A stretch of DNA of 64,000 nt from Vreelandella hamiltonii (GTDB lineage Bacteria > Pseudomonadota > Gammaproteobacteria > Pseudomonadales > Halomonadaceae). The stretch's first letter is position 1; every line of letters starts with the position of its first letter. The stretch spans positions 779-64,778 of the forward strand of contig NZ_BMXN01000016.1 of the NCBI RefSeq assembly GCF_014651775.1, in the 5' to 3' direction. Of the stretch, positions 62,941 through 64,000 are shown one piece after another. The position numbers and the translations under genes are program-made. Under the pieces are notes generated by a model that was given only the letters and a program-made list of their open reading frames with translations, ran no database searches and was not told where the DNA came from.

Positions 62941-64000
62941 TTATGCCCCCTTCAGCAGACGATCCAGCTGCCGGTAGCCGATGGCTTCGATGAAATGGGG
63001 CTGAGAGGGCTTGGGCTCGCCCTGCAGGTCGGCCAGCGTCAGCGCCACGCGCAGCACGCGATGGTAGGCGCGGGCGGAGAGCTTGAGTTTTTCCAGTACG
63101 CCTGCCAGCCAGGCGCGCTCTTCATCGTTGAGGGCGCAGGCGGCTTCCAGCGCTTTACCGCTGAGCTGGCTGTTGAGCGCACCTCTTGCCATCTGCCGCT
63201 CCCGGGCGGCCATCACCCGTTCGCGCACCGCGCTGGAGGGCTCGCCCTGGGTTTGTGCGGTGAGCTGCTCCGGTGGCAGCGCGGGCACTTCCACCTGCAG
63301 GTCGATACGGTCCAGCAGCGGGCCAGAAAGCCGCGCCTGGTAGCGCTGAATTTGGCTGGCGCTGCACTGGCAGCGGCTTCGCGGGTCGCCCAGGTGCCCG
63401 CAGGGGCAGGGATTCATGGCGGCAACGAGCTGAAATTGAGCAGGGTAGCGGCGCTCATGGCTGGCGCGGGAGAGGTGAATTTCGCCGGTCTCCAGCGGCT
63501 GACGCAACACTTCCAGCACGTGGCGCGAGAACTCCGGCAGCTCATCCAGAAACAGCACGCCGTGGTGCGCCAGCGAGATTTCCCCCGGCTTGGGCTTCGA
63601 GCCGCCGCCAACCAGCGCGGCAGCGCTGGCGCTGTGGTGGGGCTGGCGGAAGGGCCGCTGGCCCCAGTCGGCTTCCAGCGCCAAGCCGCATACCGAGCGC
63701 ACCGCTGCCACCTCCAGGGCGTCGTCCTCGGAAAGCGGCGGCAGAATGCCGGGCAAGCGGCTGGCCAGCATGGTCTTGCCGGTGCCGGGCGGGCCTGCAA
63801 ACAGCAGGTTGTGGCCCCCGGCGGCGGCCACTTCCAGCGCCCGGCGGGCCTGGTGCTGGCCGCGCACATCGGCCAGATCGGCCATGGGCGTGGTCGATTT
63901 GGCCGATGCCGAGAGCTGGTGGGGTGGGATCTTTTCCTGGCCTAGCAGGTGGGCGACGACTTGCCAGAGAGAGTCGGCGGGCAGCACCGGTAGATCGCCC
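62941..64000 (-). CDS. comM: ComM/YifB Mg-chelatase-like AAA+ ATPase (N-terminus beyond window edge)
   Basis: The frame runs open from 62941 to the right edge, so roughly the first 150 residues of a normal ComM are outside. Visible are LADVRGQHQARRALEVAAAGGHN, Walker A AGPPGTGKTML, the hexamer pore segment HHSASAAALVGGG, GVLFLDELPEF with Walker B, NPCPCGHLGDP with a zinc-like Cys cluster, and a sensor-2 helix with LDRIDLQVEVP. ComM is a helicase that drives branch migration during natural transformation. The last residues read DRLLKGA. Confidence 0.93.
   Translation of the reverse strand, partial: GDLPVLPADSLWQVVAHLLGQEKIPPHQLSASAKSTTPMADLADVRGQHQARRALEVAAAGGHNLLFAGPPGTGKTMLASRLPGILPPLSEDDALEVAAVRSVCGLALEADWGQRPFRQPHHSASAAALVGGGSKPKPGEISLAHHGVLFLDELPEFSRHVLEVLRQPLETGEIHLSRASHERRYPAQFQLVAAMNPCPCGHLGDPRSRCQCSASQIQRYQARLSGPLLDRIDLQVEVPALPPEQLTAQTQGEPSSAVRERVMAARERQMARGALNSQLSGKALEAACALNDEERAWLAGVLEKLKLSARAYHRVLRVALTLADLQGEPKPSQPHFIEAIGYRQLDRLLKGA

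Overview
The window is high-GC gammaproteobacterial chromosome and almost certainly comes from a halophile of the Halomonadaceae (Halomonas or a close relative). The clearest marker is a complete teaABCD locus (45641-49264), the osmoregulated ectoine/hydroxyectoine TRAP transporter and its universal-stress-protein partner. Gene order elsewhere is Pseudomonas/Halomonas-like: HU, rubredoxin reductase, ubiC, ubiA, phoB, phoR; engB, cytochrome c4, dsbA; argH, lptM, lysA, dapF, DUF484, xerC, HAD. I see no rRNA, tRNA, CRISPR array, insertion sequence, prophage or clear pseudogene. This is core chromosome, and the novelty lies mainly between the genes.

Layout. 1-2864: LysR regulator (cut by the window edge), HU plus an SCP2-like partner, and a rubredoxin-reductase-like flavoprotein. 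2952-6536: ubiC, ubiA, then phoB-phoR behind a Pho box. 6537-7411: a 327-nt regulatory region (two dyads, an IHF-type site, a GG-N10-GC sigma-54-type promoter), a small acidic exported protein, and a structured RNA with three consecutive NGGA hexaloop hairpins and a strong terminator that looks like a Csr/Rsm-sequestering sRNA. 7453-13402: cysZ, then pstC-pstA-pstB-phoU behind its own Pho box, with pstS upstream. 13504-20288: hotdog thioesterase, an orphan Tat-exported TRAP binding protein, uvrD, hexR, a small protein, and an NSS transporter. 20442-25881: DUF72 protein and the heme operon hemC-hemD-hemX-hemY. 26017-28461: a PAS-PAS-LOV-GGDEF-EAL protein divergent from hemC.

28581-34615 is an arginine/lysine/recombination operon (argH, lptM, lysA, dapF, DUF484, xerC, HAD) linked mostly by stop/start overlaps. 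34635-37831: engB, cytochrome c4, dsbA, and an endonuclease/exonuclease/phosphatase. 37947-39910: TRAP small and large permeases with no adjacent binding protein. 39926-45455: thiD, tandem Usp, chalcone-isomerase-like protein, dtd, ABC-F ATPase, and a TIGR02444-like protein. 45641-51172: teaABCD, then a FKBP isomerase with a circularly permuted PHB-depolymerase-type esterase. 51169-53308: SCO protein, FixH/YtkA-like protein, AEC transporter. 53337-53490: a promoter overlapped by a Fur-like box drives a roughly 120-nt structured RNA with its own terminator, a RyhB/PrrF-type candidate. 53562-64000: trmB, thiG, thiS, DUF423, MHYT-GGDEF-EAL protein, thioesterase, malate synthase G, alpha/beta hydrolase, FMN reductase, and comM (cut by the edge).

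Phosphate genes form a coherent regulon: phoBR and pstCAB-phoU each carry a two-repeat Pho box. The two most interesting signals are the two intergenic RNAs, neither of which a protein-coding annotation would show.
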